The notes beneath the pieces are model-generated. The model did no database searches. It had not been told where the DNA came from and saw only the letters and a program-made list of their open reading frames with translations. From an uncultured Schlesneria sp. (GTDB lineage: Bacteria; Planctomycetota; Planctomycetia; Planctomycetales; Planctomycetaceae), in NCBI GenBank assembly GCA_903858935.1, contig CAIOKO010000020.1, forward strand, positions 58,193-122,192: a stretch of 64,000 nucleotides of DNA, read 5' to 3'. Below, one piece after another: positions 35,301 to 44,600 of this stretch. A program made the translations under genes and the position numbers. Each line of letters begins with the position of its first letter. Position 1 is the first letter of the stretch.

Positions 35301-35726
35301 AAAATAGCTTTTCCAAAGCAGGGAAAGTTCGCGCAAGCACCGCAACTTCGTCGAGAGCCGCCACAGGCTGTTTGCCAGGAGCTCCTGCTCCATGAACCCA
35401 AGGAACTCTGGCAGCACTTAAAACGTCAAGTTCCTCAAGTGGGGACGATTCGTTCAAAGCACTGATCCAAAGAAGAGCACGTTCGCCAAAGTTATCACAT
35501 AACGTAATTGGAATCCTGCTGCTCGACCAGCCTGTTAAGCGGTGATCGTGTGACAGATCGAAGTAATCCGATTCTTCAGAAATTTTTTTATTGCTTCCTC
35601 AACATCAGCTGACGTCGAGTGCTGCTCAATCTGATGTCCAGAGCATCTCGACCGAAGTTTTGATAAATTGAAAACAACTGACAACATGATCGCCATCACG
35701 CCTGTACTGATCCTGCGGAGTCGAGC
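35301..35726. other. Intergenic region, 426 bases, upstream of GH16 and comF
   Basis: Divergent gap. The GH16-proximal 140 bases hold the second copy of the dispersed repeat (35357-35437). Between it and the GH16 start the sequence is GC-moderate and open in several frames. The rest shows no recognisable structure. Confidence 0.5.
35357..35437 (-). repeat. Dispersed 80-bp repeat, copy 2
   Basis: Read on the minus strand it matches 165-244, starting TGAGGAACTTGACGTT and ending TGTGGCGGCT. It ends 56 bases upstream of the GH16 start codon and points toward the gene. The minus-strand reading frame through it is open and runs into GH16, which explains the overlong gene model. Confidence 0.7.
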
Positions 35727-36515
35727 ATGGTCCGTTTCAAATGTTCAATCAAGTCTTGTCAAATCAAAGCGGAATCGTTTGTTGCACCGTTGATGTCGGC
35801 AGCGATCAATTTCGTCTATCCTCCAACGTGCCTCTTTTGTCACCAGGGGGTCGTCAATCCGGTCGGCCACGACTTCTGTGAATCGTGCCTGTCGAAACTG
35901 AAGCCGGTTCATGTGCTCGAGTGCCCGCGCTGTGGTGCCCCTGTCGGGCCATACACAGATCTGACACGCGGATGTGGCCAGTGCCGTCGAGAAACGTTTG
36001 CTTTTGATGAAGTGATTCGACTGGGAGTCTATGATGGCCAGATGCGATTGGCTTTGCTTCGTGCGAAAGCCTCTGGCGGAGGAATCATGGCACGAGGGCT
36101 CGCCGATGTCCTGGTCAACGAGAAACGTGCGAAGTTTGAGGAGCCGGGCTTTGATCTTGTCGTTCCTATCCCGGAACATTGGACGAGACGCCTGCTGCAC
36201 CCCCATTACGCTGCTGAAACGATCTCTCGGCAAATTGCTCGTAAGCTTAAAGTTCGCTGGAGCCGTAAAATTCTTTTGAAGACACGTCGGACACCAAAAC
36301 AAGCGACCAGCCCGACTTTACTTCGTCGTCAGCAGCAACAGGGAAGTTTTGCGGTCTCTCGCTCCAGGCAAATCTCTGGAAAGACGATCCTTCTTGTTGA
36401 CGATATTCTGACAACCGGCTCGACCTCTCATGCGGCAGCAAATACGCTAAAAAATGCCGGAGCCGCACACGTCATCGTGGCGGTCATTGCCGTCAGCCCG
36501 TTACGGAAAATTTGA
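35727..36515 (+). CDS. comF: ComF family phosphoribosyltransferase-like protein
   Basis: A 262-residue protein with a double zinc-ribbon N-terminus (CLFCHQG, CESC, CPRCG, CGQC) and a C-terminal phosphoribosyltransferase fold carrying the PRPP-binding motif ILLVDDILTTGSTSH near residue 215. ComF acts in DNA uptake and in replication-restart steps in naturally competent bacteria; the substrate is not defined. CGGAG precedes the ATG. It converges with nrdR with only nine bases between stops. Confidence 0.92.
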   Translation: MVRFKCSIKSCQIKAESFVAPLMSAAINFVYPPTCLFCHQGVVNPVGHDFCESCLSKLKPVHVLECPRCGAPVGPYTDLTRGCGQCRRETFAFDEVIRLGVYDGQMRLALLRAKASGGGIMARGLADVLVNEKRAKFEEPGFDLVVPIPEHWTRRLLHPHYAAETISRQIARKLKVRWSRKILLKTRRTPKQATSPTLLRRQQQQGSFAVSRSRQISGKTILLVDDILTTGSTSHAAANTLKNAGAAHVIVAVIAVSPLRKI

Positions 36516-36524
36516 TATCCAAGA

Positions 36525-36986
36525 TCACCTCGGACTGTCGCCGCGAATAATTGGTTGAAGCTCTTCCACGAAGTCATTGACGTCCTGAAATTCGCGATAG
36601 ACCGATGCAAAGCGGACAAATGCGACATGATCCAGATGCCGCAGCGACTCCATGACTTTTTCGCCAATTTCACGTGAAGGGACTTCTCGATCGAATTGCT
36701 CGTAAAGATTCGCTTCAATTTCCGAGATGATATTTTCAATCTTCTCATCGCTAATCGGTCGTTTGTAGCAGGCTTTCTCCAGACCGGATTTGATCTTTTC
36801 ACGTTGAAACGGGACTCGGGTTCCGTCTTTTTTGACGACCTTGATCGGCGAATCTTCAATCTTTTCGTAAGTCGTAAATCGCCGATCACAACTGAGGCAC
36901 TTCCGGCGTCGCCGAATCACGAATTGTTGACTCGCGCGCGAATCGATAACGCTCGTGTCTTCGTGGCGACAAAACGGGCACATCAT
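36525..36986 (-). CDS. nrdR: Transcriptional repressor NrdR
   Basis: Represses ribonucleotide reductase genes in response to nucleotide state. The 153-residue protein has a zinc ribbon with cysteines 3, 6, 30 and 33 (CPFC, CLSC) followed by an ATP-cone domain ([47 protein letters not shown]). GGAG lies nine bases before the first of two ATGs. No ribonucleotide reductase gene is in the window. Confidence 0.96.
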   Translation of the reverse strand: MMCPFCRHEDTSVIDSRASQQFVIRRRRKCLSCDRRFTTYEKIEDSPIKVVKKDGTRVPFQREKIKSGLEKACYKRPISDEKIENIISEIEANLYEQFDREVPSREIGEKVMESLRHLDHVAFVRFASVYREFQDVNDFVEELQPIIRGDSPR

Positions 36987-37542
36987 GATCGTAAACTCCT
37001 TCGATGCAAAAGATCGAAGCGAAATTGTGGTCGCTTCTCAGCGTTTTTTTAACACCACAAAGCGAAACCGCTTCTCCCTTCGATCTCGTCCTTGAAAATA
37101 CATTACATCCGAAAGTGAGAAATCTCTAGATGTTAAGGTATTAATTCTAACAAATTATTCGATTGCCAAATTACCAAGTGTGAATTCGTTGCGAAAACCG
37201 AAGCGGATTTCAACATGCAAAAATTCTGGCGGAAACGACGACTTTACGTACGTCAATTCAGAACATGGCTGGGCAGTCGGGCCGAACCAGATTTCACTGA
37301 ACCAACGTGCCCGGAGCATCCGATACATCGAGAGCGTTCACTGCGGAACTGTATGGCATCAATTGGTTTCCGGCCGTAAAGGATTGCCCAGCCGGAAAAG
37401 TCATCTCAATCGAAAAAGTCGTTTTTGTATTCCAGCAAATGGTATTCAAGAAACACAGGTTGGCGGTGACAGATGTATTGGAATTGACTCGACCCGAGCC
37501 TTCACACTTTGTGATTGCCCGCGATATTTTTTGAGGAACAGG
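36987..37542. other. Divergent intergenic region, 556 bases
   Basis: Lies between nrdR and the proline-rich exported protein. The plus-strand frame is open from 37180 into the next gene, but its translation up to 37542 is rich in Arg, Ser, Asn and Cys and lacks a signal peptide. It is judged non-coding leader. An AT-rich segment at 37095-37190 may hold promoters; no pair is clear enough to call. Confidence 0.5.
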
Positions 37543-39093
37543 ATGCCTCACATGAATCTTCGATTTACGCTACCGATCGTTTTTGTGTTTGCTTTTCCAC
37601 ACTTGATTATGCCCGTTCAAGCACAGGTCGTCCCTGGGACGGGGCAACAAATTATCGAAGTCTTCGATGACTTTGAAGACCCTGCCTGGGCGTTCAATTT
37701 GAATTTGCCAAAGTCGAGTGCGAACATCGACAAAGTTGAACGACATCCGTCGGGCTTTTCCAACAATCGGTTGTATCTGGAAAGTCTGTATCGAGGCACT
37801 CCTGACTTTGTGCGTCGGGTTGAAACCCCGCCCGATGGTTTGCCCGGCAGTACCGGGGCCTTGGCGCTGCAGACCATGCACTCCGGGGTTCCGGGAACGA
37901 CATCGGCTACTTTCCAGCAGGATGACCTGATTGCTGGCGTTCAACAAAAGCTCGGATACATGATGCCCGTATCATGGACTCCCAGTTACGTCGTTCGCGT
38001 CTATATTCCGCCATTCGACAAATGGGAACAGCGGCACGGTAGCCATTTTGGTTTTCGCGCCGATTGTAACACAACCATTGATAAGCCCACAAAAATGGGG
38101 CGTTTCTTCAAATCCATGGGTTCATCGAAGAAACTCGAACAATACTGGCCAGGCTTTTTCGTCCAACTCCATCTGAAACAAAAGTCGGGTGAGAAAGAAG
38201 ACTACGCAACGATCCTCATCCGTTCCGATCAAAACGGTAATGATGTTCCTGGACCCAAGATTACTCGCCCCGGATGGTGGACGTTGGGGTTGTCCTTTAC
38301 TCCCGATGGAAAAGTCCATTATTACGCGCATGAGGGTGTTGCAAACCTGACCGCCAAAGATCACCTCTATTCGAATTTCCCGTATGGTTATCGTTGCGAG
38401 CAAACGAGCACATTCTTCTTTAACGTCGTGAACCAGGATGATGGTCGTACCTGGTCAACTCGCTGGATCGTTGATGATCCAAAGGTTTATGTTGCATCGG
38501 GAACCTATCGCCCACCGGTTCAGCAGCCGATGGCCCAAAAACCGCAAACACCTGTCCCACAAGTGCCGCCAGTTCAGGCAGCAGCGCCGGCTCCACAACA
38601 GACACCTGTTGCGAAGTCCGCTCCGTCGACGACACAGATCCCGGCGGCGATCCCTTTGCTGCCTCCGCCCGCCGCACCAAAAGCTCCTTCGACACTGCCA
38701 TCGACCACTGCTGCGACGCCAGGCAAGCCAGTCGCTCCAGCACAGCCAGTTCCAATGCTCGCCGCCAAACCGTCAGATGTTCCTGCGGTCGCACCGAAAG
38801 TAGAACCGAAACCCGAGCCTAAGGTCGAAACTCAGCCGGAAGCCAAGCCGGTGACCGAGCCAGAGCCAAAATTCGAGCTCCCAATACCGACCCCGCTTCC
38901 GTCTCCAATTCCAGAATCAAAACCGGAAGTCATTCCGGAATCGAAACCAGAAGTGCCTACAATTGCTCCGCCTGACGCTCCGGTGATTGAAGAGCAACCG
39001 ATGATCGAACCACCTCCGTCGCTGGAAGCGGGACCCACCATCGAAAAACCATCGGAACCCGCTCCACCCTCCGTTCCCACGTTGCCTGAGTAA
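37543..39093 (+). CDS. Exported protein with proline/glutamate-rich C-terminal tail
   Basis: A 516-residue protein. Signal peptide MPHMNLRFTLPIVFVFAFPHLIMPVQAQ is followed by a folded domain of about 310 residues rich in aromatic beta-strand patterns (FDDFEDPAWAFNLNLPKSS, WWTLGLSFTPDGKVHYYAHEG) that recalls jelly-roll or concanavalin-like folds. No catalytic motif is evident. The last 200 residues are low complexity: Pro/Ala/Gln, then Glu/Pro/Lys repeats such as PESKPEV, likely spanning cell-wall or capsule material. AGGAA before the ATG at 37543 supports this start; the frame extends to 37180. Family unknown. It is followed by sixA 27 bases later. Confidence 0.75.
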   Translation: MPHMNLRFTLPIVFVFAFPHLIMPVQAQVVPGTGQQIIEVFDDFEDPAWAFNLNLPKSSANIDKVERHPSGFSNNRLYLESLYRGTPDFVRRVETPPDGLPGSTGALALQTMHSGVPGTTSATFQQDDLIAGVQQKLGYMMPVSWTPSYVVRVYIPPFDKWEQRHGSHFGFRADCNTTIDKPTKMGRFFKSMGSSKKLEQYWPGFFVQLHLKQKSGEKEDYATILIRSDQNGNDVPGPKITRPGWWTLGLSFTPDGKVHYYAHEGVANLTAKDHLYSNFPYGYRCEQTSTFFFNVVNQDDGRTWSTRWIVDDPKVYVASGTYRPPVQQPMAQKPQTPVPQVPPVQAAAPAPQQTPVAKSAPSTTQIPAAIPLLPPPAAPKAPSTLPSTTAATPGKPVAPAQPVPMLAAKPSDVPAVAPKVEPKPEPKVETQPEAKPVTEPEPKFELPIPTPLPSPIPESKPEVIPESKPEVPTIAPPDAPVIEEQPMIEPPPSLEAGPTIEKPSEPAPPSVPTLPE

Positions 39094-39120
39094 CGTCGTC
39101 GATGTTGGAGAGTAAGAATC

Positions 39121-39600
39121 ATGTTGAAGCTCTGGCTGGCAAGACACGGAGAAGCGGTCGATCCCGATTTGGCGCGTTCTGATTTTCACAGGACGCTGAC
39201 GGAAACCGGTCGACAACAGTTGACCGGTTTGACTCGGTGGTTGATTGATCGCGTCGAACCGCCGGAATTGATCCTGCATAGTCCGTTGGTACGTGCACAA
39301 CAAACCGCCGAAACGATCGCTGCAGAAATCGGAACCGACATTGTGACGGTTCGACTTGAAGAAGCTCTTTCTCCTGGGATCGACATCGACGAACTGCTTC
39401 GTCGGATATCAAGCACGGCCGCCGAGCGAATCGTTTGCGTCGGACATCAGCCAGACATGAGTCGTTGTCTGGCTGATATGATCGGTGGGGGCATGATTCA
39501 TTACTCACCCGGAACGATTGCCGGGGTGGAATTCAGCGGCCCCATCGTTCGACATGGCGGACGCCTTCGCTGGTTGGCTGATCCACATTGGTTCGGCTGA
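39121..39600 (+). CDS. sixA: Phosphohistidine phosphatase SixA-like
   Basis: A 159-residue histidine phosphatase. The catalytic RHG motif is LARHGEAVD at residues 6-14, the second histidine is in CVGHQPDMS near residue 108, and GTIAGVEF closes the core. SixA dephosphorylates phosphohistidine in relay proteins or the nitrogen PTS. The substrate here is inferred from family only. GAGAG before the ATG. Converges with the DUF1570 gene with 13 bases between. Confidence 0.88.
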   Translation: MLKLWLARHGEAVDPDLARSDFHRTLTETGRQQLTGLTRWLIDRVEPPELILHSPLVRAQQTAETIAAEIGTDIVTVRLEEALSPGIDIDELLRRISSTAAERIVCVGHQPDMSRCLADMIGGGMIHYSPGTIAGVEFSGPIVRHGGRLRWLADPHWFG

Positions 39601-39613
39601 GAGTCGCCGTCGG

Positions 39614-40432
39614 TCATTTCAAGTGATCGATAATCGCCTGATCCAGATTCGGAATCCGTTTTCGCAAGAGCTGGCTTAAAGGAGTCTCGCGGGCACCCGA
39701 TTGGATCTCTTCGAAGTAAATATCCAGGGCCTGTCGTGCTTCCTTTGGCCCGTGAAGCAGAAAATGGACAATGCCCCACGAATCGCGATAGTCCTTGCCG
39801 TTCATATCGAGAAGTTTGCGTTTTCCCTCAAGCCCTTCAATACTTGGGCTCCATCGTTGATACCGAATCGCATCACGCAATTCTTTCCGATGAGGATGTC
39901 CTTTTTCTCTCATTGAGGCGGGCATTTCAAAATATTCCGCCAGTCCCTCGTCGATCCATATGGGAACATAGGGAAGTGCCGTATGCAAAAGCGCATGCGT
40001 CGTCTCGTGCCGAACGTCCGTTTCCAGATCCCGCTGACGATAGGCGTAGACTCGGCCGGTCCGCGTTTCGGCACCCGGCACATACAATGCCTGGCGACTC
40101 ATTCCTTCCGGCCACCGAGCCCGTAAGTAATGGTCGTAGCTGCGTTTGCTTTGAAAAAGATGAATCTGAATTGACTCCGGCTGGCATTGCAATCGGAGTG
40201 TTTCTTCCAGATCCTGCTGCAAGTCACCGAGGTCTTGAACCAGACTATGAACGTCCTGCAGGGAAAACTCGGACCGAATGAGGTACGGTCCCAATTCTCG
40301 CTCTTCGGCCCACTGCGAGTTTTCAGCATGGCCCCGTCCGCCGCCCCGTGTGAAGAACCGACTCCACGGCGCTGCAGTCACTGACGCCGCAGCGATCAAA
40401 ATCAGGCACACTGTCAGCAGGACATAACGCAT
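39614..40432 (-). CDS. Exported DUF1570-like metallopeptidase
   Basis: A 272-residue protein with signal peptide MRYVLLTVCLILIAAASVTA. The zinc-protease-like motif RHETTHALLH (around residue 142) is followed by PIWIDEGLAEYFE, the third-ligand glutamate helix of gluzincins. This arrangement matches DUF1570, common in planctomycetes and annotated as peptidase-like. The substrate is unknown. A palindromic repeat element sits 67 bases upstream of the start. Confidence 0.8.
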   Translation of the reverse strand: MRYVLLTVCLILIAAASVTAAPWSRFFTRGGGRGHAENSQWAEERELGPYLIRSEFSLQDVHSLVQDLGDLQQDLEETLRLQCQPESIQIHLFQSKRSYDHYLRARWPEGMSRQALYVPGAETRTGRVYAYRQRDLETDVRHETTHALLHTALPYVPIWIDEGLAEYFEMPASMREKGHPHRKELRDAIRYQRWSPSIEGLEGKRKLLDMNGKDYRDSWGIVHFLLHGPKEARQALDIYFEEIQSGARETPLSQLLRKRIPNLDQAIIDHLK

Positions 40433-40499
40433 GTCGCGCAGTATAGAAGTGAGCCCAGTTCGGTCAAGATGTCTTACGGATGGTGAGTAGGTAAAAAAG

Positions 40500-40605
40500 A
40501 GGGGTTCGGGTGTTCAAATTTCAAAATTGGCCGATTAAGCGTTTTCCATCAATGGACGGGGTCGCCGGCAAATTAAGAAATTTGAACGCCCGAACCCAGA
40601 ACATA
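40500..40605. repeat. Palindromic repeat element, copy A
   Basis: Arms 40502-40522 and 40577-40597 are 21 bases long and differ at a single position (T opposite G, still a wobble pair in RNA), around a 54-base loop. The left arm begins GGGTTCGGG and ends TTCAAATTTC. It shares layout and the core TTTCAAAATTGG with the element at 47899, and both end in GAACATA. It lies between the Gfo/Idh stop and the DUF1570 start, both on the minus strand. Confidence 0.8.
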
Positions 40606-40684
40606 CAGGCGACCCATTCACGTGCAGAGCGCTACTGATGCGCGTCGTCCCCCGCGAGTACTTTTATCGCGAATTACGTATGAC

Positions 40685-41686
40685 TTACGCTAACCTCTCT
40701 GGAAATCCAGACCGACCCGACGCCAAAATCGCTTGAGTCATATCAAAAACCGGCAACGCCGAAGATGGAGGTGAACGATCCGGTTCACCTTTTAAAACCA
40801 TATCAAGCAATCCCGAAACTGGATTCGAATCCGGTTCATCTGCCGCCAATCGTGCTCTTCGTCCCCCCTCGTCGATCCAAAGTTCGTCATGTCGCAGCAT
40901 CAGATCAGCACGTTCACAATAAATCTGCAGGTCCTCACTCAGGTATTGGGCGTTCCCGATAAAGCCCATCGTCATCGTGACATCATCAGTTAACAGGGCG
41001 GATACGCTGGTCACGATTTCCACATGACTTCCCCACTTCTGATTTCGAGCAAAAACTTCGACAGGTTTCAGCCCGGTGACATAAAATAAAGCGTCAAGCT
41101 TGTGGCTACCGGCATCTGTCACATACCCACCTGGGTTTTGACCCGGATCATCTCGCCATGTGCCACCGATCGTCGACTGCCAGTACTCGACATTGTTAGA
41201 AATGATGGCCCGCACGGCCCCCCATTTTCCGGAAAGAACTTCGCGACGCAGCGTTCGGAACAACGACGTATAGCGTCGCTGATAGCCAAGCGTAAACGCC
41301 TGCCCTTTGGAAGTCGCCTCGTCCGCCAGTCGCATGAGCTCAAGAATCTGCTCCCGATTCGAAGCGAGCGGCTTTTCGCACAGCAAATGCCAGCCCCGGC
41401 TCAAACATGATTTCGACTGGGGATAATGTTCGGCAGTCGGAGTGCAAATGATGGCGGCATCAATTCCCTCGCGAGACAGCAGTTCGTCGAAAGTCCTTGC
41501 GACCCAGGCCGACGACCACAAATCATTTTTCAAACGCTCTGCCATCGATGATTCAGCATCGAAAAGCGCCACAACTTCCCCCCGACCGTCTTCGATCATT
41601 TTTTCGCTATGGTGCCGACCCATGCGACCGCAACCGATCATGGCGAATCGCATTTTTGTTGTTGAATCCGCTCGGCTGGTTGGCAT
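40685..41686 (-). CDS. Gfo/Idh/MocA family oxidoreductase
   Basis: About 333 residues. The Rossmann motif is FAMIGCGRMGRHHSEKMI and the catalytic-lysine motif is CEKPLASN; YVTDAGSHKLDAL supplies the D-x3-H type site. It is a sugar/inositol dehydrogenase-like enzyme of unknown substrate, with no export signal. Only about 20 percent similar by eye to the other Gfo/Idh protein here (26736), so it is not a recent duplicate. Start: ATG at 41686; TTG at 41707 and ATG at 41653 (directly at the Rossmann strand) are alternatives. It stands alone on the minus strand. Confidence 0.9.
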   Translation of the reverse strand: MPTSRADSTTKMRFAMIGCGRMGRHHSEKMIEDGRGEVVALFDAESSMAERLKNDLWSSAWVARTFDELLSREGIDAAIICTPTAEHYPQSKSCLSRGWHLLCEKPLASNREQILELMRLADEATSKGQAFTLGYQRRYTSLFRTLRREVLSGKWGAVRAIISNNVEYWQSTIGGTWRDDPGQNPGGYVTDAGSHKLDALFYVTGLKPVEVFARNQKWGSHVEIVTSVSALLTDDVTMTMGFIGNAQYLSEDLQIYCERADLMLRHDELWIDEGGRRARLAADEPDSNPVSGLLDMVLKGEPDRSPPSSALPVFDMTQAILASGRSGFPERLA

Positions 41687-41820
41687 CGTCTGTCTCGCGT
41701 CGTTCAAATCAAAAAGATTTTTGTTGAGCGGCGGATTTTAGAATGACAAACGATTTGAGGACAGCCACCCGAATCCAGAACACAACGGCACCCTCACTTC
41801 AGCAGTCACAACTCCCAAAA

Positions 41821-41853
41821 GGAAAAGGCGTCGCTCAAGAATGAGTGACGCCT
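41821..41853 (-). terminator. Rho-independent terminator of the PEP-CTERM gene
   Basis: On the minus strand a 12-base stem (AGGCGTCACTCA with TGAGCGACGCCT, one wobble pair) with loop TTCT is followed by TTTTCC and further T residues. It begins 33 bases after the PEP-CTERM stop codon. Confidence 0.8.
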
Positions 41854-41885
41854 CGTGCAGTGACCAATATCCCATCAAGCCACAA

Positions 41886-42683
41886 TCAGACGACAGATGC
41901 GCGGCGTCGTTTTATGGCACGGATGGCTAATCCAAGACCACCAAGTCCCAACAACGCGAACGATGACGGTTCCGGAACTGGCGCAGGAGCGGAAATGCCA
42001 TTGGTCTGGATCGTTGCAATCTCACCAGCAGTCAAGGCTTTATCATAAACAAACACGTTATCAATCTCGCCATTAAAAAACTCACCAACCTGTGGGTTGT
42101 GTCCAATATCGAAGAAAGTCTGCGAGGAATCAAAGCTGGTCGTCACCGTAGATGACTGGCCATTAACATAAAATGTCATTGAGTGAATCGATTGATCATA
42201 GGTCGCCGCAACAAAGGTCCATTGAGAAGTGGAAGGTGCAACGCCCGAGCCAAGAACGCCTCCACCCGTAAATGCCGACAATGTGGTTCCTCCGCCTCCG
42301 CGAGTATCGATGCCTAGACTTCGATCGAAGCTTCCGTTGTCAGTCGAAAGAATCTGCCGCGTTGGGGTCGTTCCTCCAACATCAAATTTAACCCACGCTC
42401 CCCATGTCATTTGCGGAAGGACTGTTGTGTTTGCGTCAATCGCTACTCTGAGATACGAAGCCCCGTTGAAATAGGCTGCACCCCCCTGATATCCAGAGCT
42501 TGTGAAAGCTGCGCCATTATTAGTCGCGTCATGATTATTGCCACTTGTGTCCTTACCCAGGTTGCTTGAGTCATCGAACTGATAGAGTGCGATGAGGCCT
42601 GCCTGAGCTGGCAGCGTCGTTCCGCTCAGAAAAAGCATTGCAGAAGCCGCAATGCAAATTGATTTACGGTAAATTCTCTTCAT
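41886..42683 (-). CDS. LamG-domain PEP-CTERM surface protein
   Basis: A 265-residue exported protein. Signal peptide (KSICIAASAMLFLSGTTLPAQA) is followed by a LamG/concanavalin-like domain of about 200 residues (IALYQFDDSSNLGKDTSGNNHDATNNG, WTFVAATYDQ, GEIDNVFVYDKALTAGEI). A C-terminal PEP-CTERM sorting signal follows: VPEPSSFALLGLGGLGLAIRAIKRRR, consisting of the PEP motif, a hydrophobic stretch and a basic end. Exosortase would process it, but none is in the window. GGGGAG precedes the ATG at 42683. The terminator downstream is strong. A carbohydrate-binding or matrix role is inferred from the family. Confidence 0.92.
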   Translation of the reverse strand: MKRIYRKSICIAASAMLFLSGTTLPAQAGLIALYQFDDSSNLGKDTSGNNHDATNNGAAFTSSGYQGGAAYFNGASYLRVAIDANTTVLPQMTWGAWVKFDVGGTTPTRQILSTDNGSFDRSLGIDTRGGGGTTLSAFTGGGVLGSGVAPSTSQWTFVAATYDQSIHSMTFYVNGQSSTVTTSFDSSQTFFDIGHNPQVGEFFNGEIDNVFVYDKALTAGEIATIQTNGISAPAPVPEPSSFALLGLGGLGLAIRAIKRRRASVV

Positions 42684-43028
42684 TGAACCATCTCCCCTTT
42701 TTCTCAAAATCGAATCAATATTTCGTATCGCCAGACAATCGACGATCGACGCGGTTGCTGCTTTTGCTAAGCAATCCGAATTCGAGATTGAGACAAAAAA
42801 AATCGGCTCATCCAAAAAAAAGAGAGTCAAATCTTTAATTCGAATTGATCACGAGAGTAAAAATGTCGCAAAATGTCCGTGAGAGCCGCTTGTGAGTGGA
42901 CATGCAGTCACATCCTTCTGATCGGACGGTGGCGGATGATTGCATTCAACTTCGTTGATGCACGAAAGAAGTTCCTCGCAAGATTCGAGAACAGGGATTT
43001 TAAACCTGTTACATGATTGAGTCGTCAA

Positions 43029-44600
43029 TCAGGGGCGCAGGCGGTCGTTGTTAATGCTTCGCACCACACGGAAGCCGATGCGATCAGATCGAGTTAACGG
43101 CAATTGCGACCAGCGATTGTCCGAACTGGCAGCTTCGGGTCGCAATGTCAGGTCACCACCACGAATTGCGCGCGGTTCACCGGTCGGCGTCGTTTTTTTG
43201 TCATTGCACCATTCGGCAACATTTCCATGCATGTCGAATAATCCCCAGCCATTCGGAAAACGAATCGCACAGGGCTCAAGGATCTGGCCTGTTTGACTGG
43301 CATATCGGAATCGAAACCAGATATTTCCGAACGAATACGATGTTGTAGTCCCGGCACGGCAGGCAAATTCCCATTCGGATTCAGTTGGAAGCCGGTAACC
43401 GTCAGCCTTTTCGTTCAGTCGCCAGCCATCCCGTTCGGCGCGTCCTGTATTTCCAATCCGCTCATAGCAGGGACTAAAACCTTCTTTATGGCTTAACCAA
43501 TTGCAAAACAGGACTGCGTCGTACCAGTTCACTTGATGAGCCGGTAGTGGAGGGTGAAACGACGAAAATGGGGGGACTTCGGTCGGCTTTTCTGCGACAG
43601 CGTAGACAGGATCAGCAAGAAACAGACCGAATTGCCCCATCATCACTTCGCGATCCGACATCAGAAGAGTGGCTGGGGCTTTGGCGGAAACATCAATTTG
43701 CCCAGTTGATTCCTTTCGAATCGGAGGGATGCGCACCAAAGTCATCCCAACAGAACTGATGTACCAGTCACGGGATTCATCCTGCCGCGTCATGGAATCT
43801 GTCAGCTCAACCGGCAGTCCCCAGTAGAGCATTGGTAACCCGGCTGAATTATGTGTGACGGCATCTGAGGCTGTCTGAAACCACTTTGTAAGTAATGGTT
43901 GCCATGCAGACTTGAAGGACTCTTTGACTTGCTCCAGTGGTATTCCTGCAAGTCCCAGGCAAATCGCTGATCGCAAACCGGAGTCTTCGATTTGACGCGA
44001 AATTCCAGCGAACTTGACGATATCTCCGTGCCACCCGCTAAAGCTCTCGATGAAAACAGCTCGCGGAACGGGATCAGGTTGACCATCAATCTGACACATA
44101 TTAATGGCCAGGCTGGAATCACCCAGATAAAGCGAGACTAACGCGAGTCGGGCTTTCAGCAAGCCGTTGCTGCTTTCATCGCACTTCAATGATTGTTCAC
44201 GAATTTCCGAGAGCGCGGCGTTTCGCGAATGTCCGAGAGCGTTGACGAGATTGTCGACCTCATCAGTCGAAGCATTTGCGATCTGCGATACTAAAAACAT
44301 CAGGTCAACTTGACCAAGTTCTGATCTGGCAAAAGCCAGCCTCAGTCGGCGTGCATCATTTGTATTGGCCGCTCGATTTCGAAGTTCGCTTTCGACGAGA
44401 TCCTGCGGCAACGTCCTCAATTCGCGAATGGCAATCGGGGTTGATTCACTGTCACTGTGCAACACCGCGTCAACGACGTTCGTAACCTGTTTTCGATCTT
44501 GAACAGACCGCATCGTATGGATTCCCTGTGCGATCAGCAGTCCGAATATTGTTATCAGGCCACAACGAGCAGCGTACCAGCGCCCCGCTTTAGACATCAT
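43029..44600 (-). CDS. Membrane-anchored FGE-fold (SUMF1-like) protein without catalytic cysteines
   Basis: A 523-residue protein. One transmembrane anchor (residues about 12-28, GLITIFGLLIAQGI), a helical repeat-like middle (50-270), then a formylglycine-generating-enzyme/SUMF1 fold (about 275-515) with VNWYDAVLFCNWLSHKEG, YRLPTESEWEFACRAGT and MHGNVAEWCND. Where active FGEs have two cysteines after the RGGS motif, this reads AIRGGDLTLRPEAASSDNRW with none. The fold probably serves as a binding or sensor module. Its ATG overlaps the kinase stop by 11 bases; it is the last gene of a sigma-kinase-FGE operon. Confidence 0.85.
   Translation of the reverse strand: MMSKAGRWYAARCGLITIFGLLIAQGIHTMRSVQDRKQVTNVVDAVLHSDSESTPIAIRELRTLPQDLVESELRNRAANTNDARRLRLAFARSELGQVDLMFLVSQIANASTDEVDNLVNALGHSRNAALSEIREQSLKCDESSNGLLKARLALVSLYLGDSSLAINMCQIDGQPDPVPRAVFIESFSGWHGDIVKFAGISRQIEDSGLRSAICLGLAGIPLEQVKESFKSAWQPLLTKWFQTASDAVTHNSAGLPMLYWGLPVELTDSMTRQDESRDWYISSVGMTLVRIPPIRKESTGQIDVSAKAPATLLMSDREVMMGQFGLFLADPVYAVAEKPTEVPPFSSFHPPLPAHQVNWYDAVLFCNWLSHKEGFSPCYERIGNTGRAERDGWRLNEKADGYRLPTESEWEFACRAGTTTSYSFGNIWFRFRYASQTGQILEPCAIRFPNGWGLFDMHGNVAEWCNDKKTTPTGEPRAIRGGDLTLRPEAASSDNRWSQLPLTRSDRIGFRVVRSINNDRLRP

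Noticed and set aside
37180..37542. An upstream extension of the proline-rich exported protein
   Set aside because: Its translation lacks a signal peptide and family look. The ATG at 37543 has a ribosome-binding site and starts a signal peptide.
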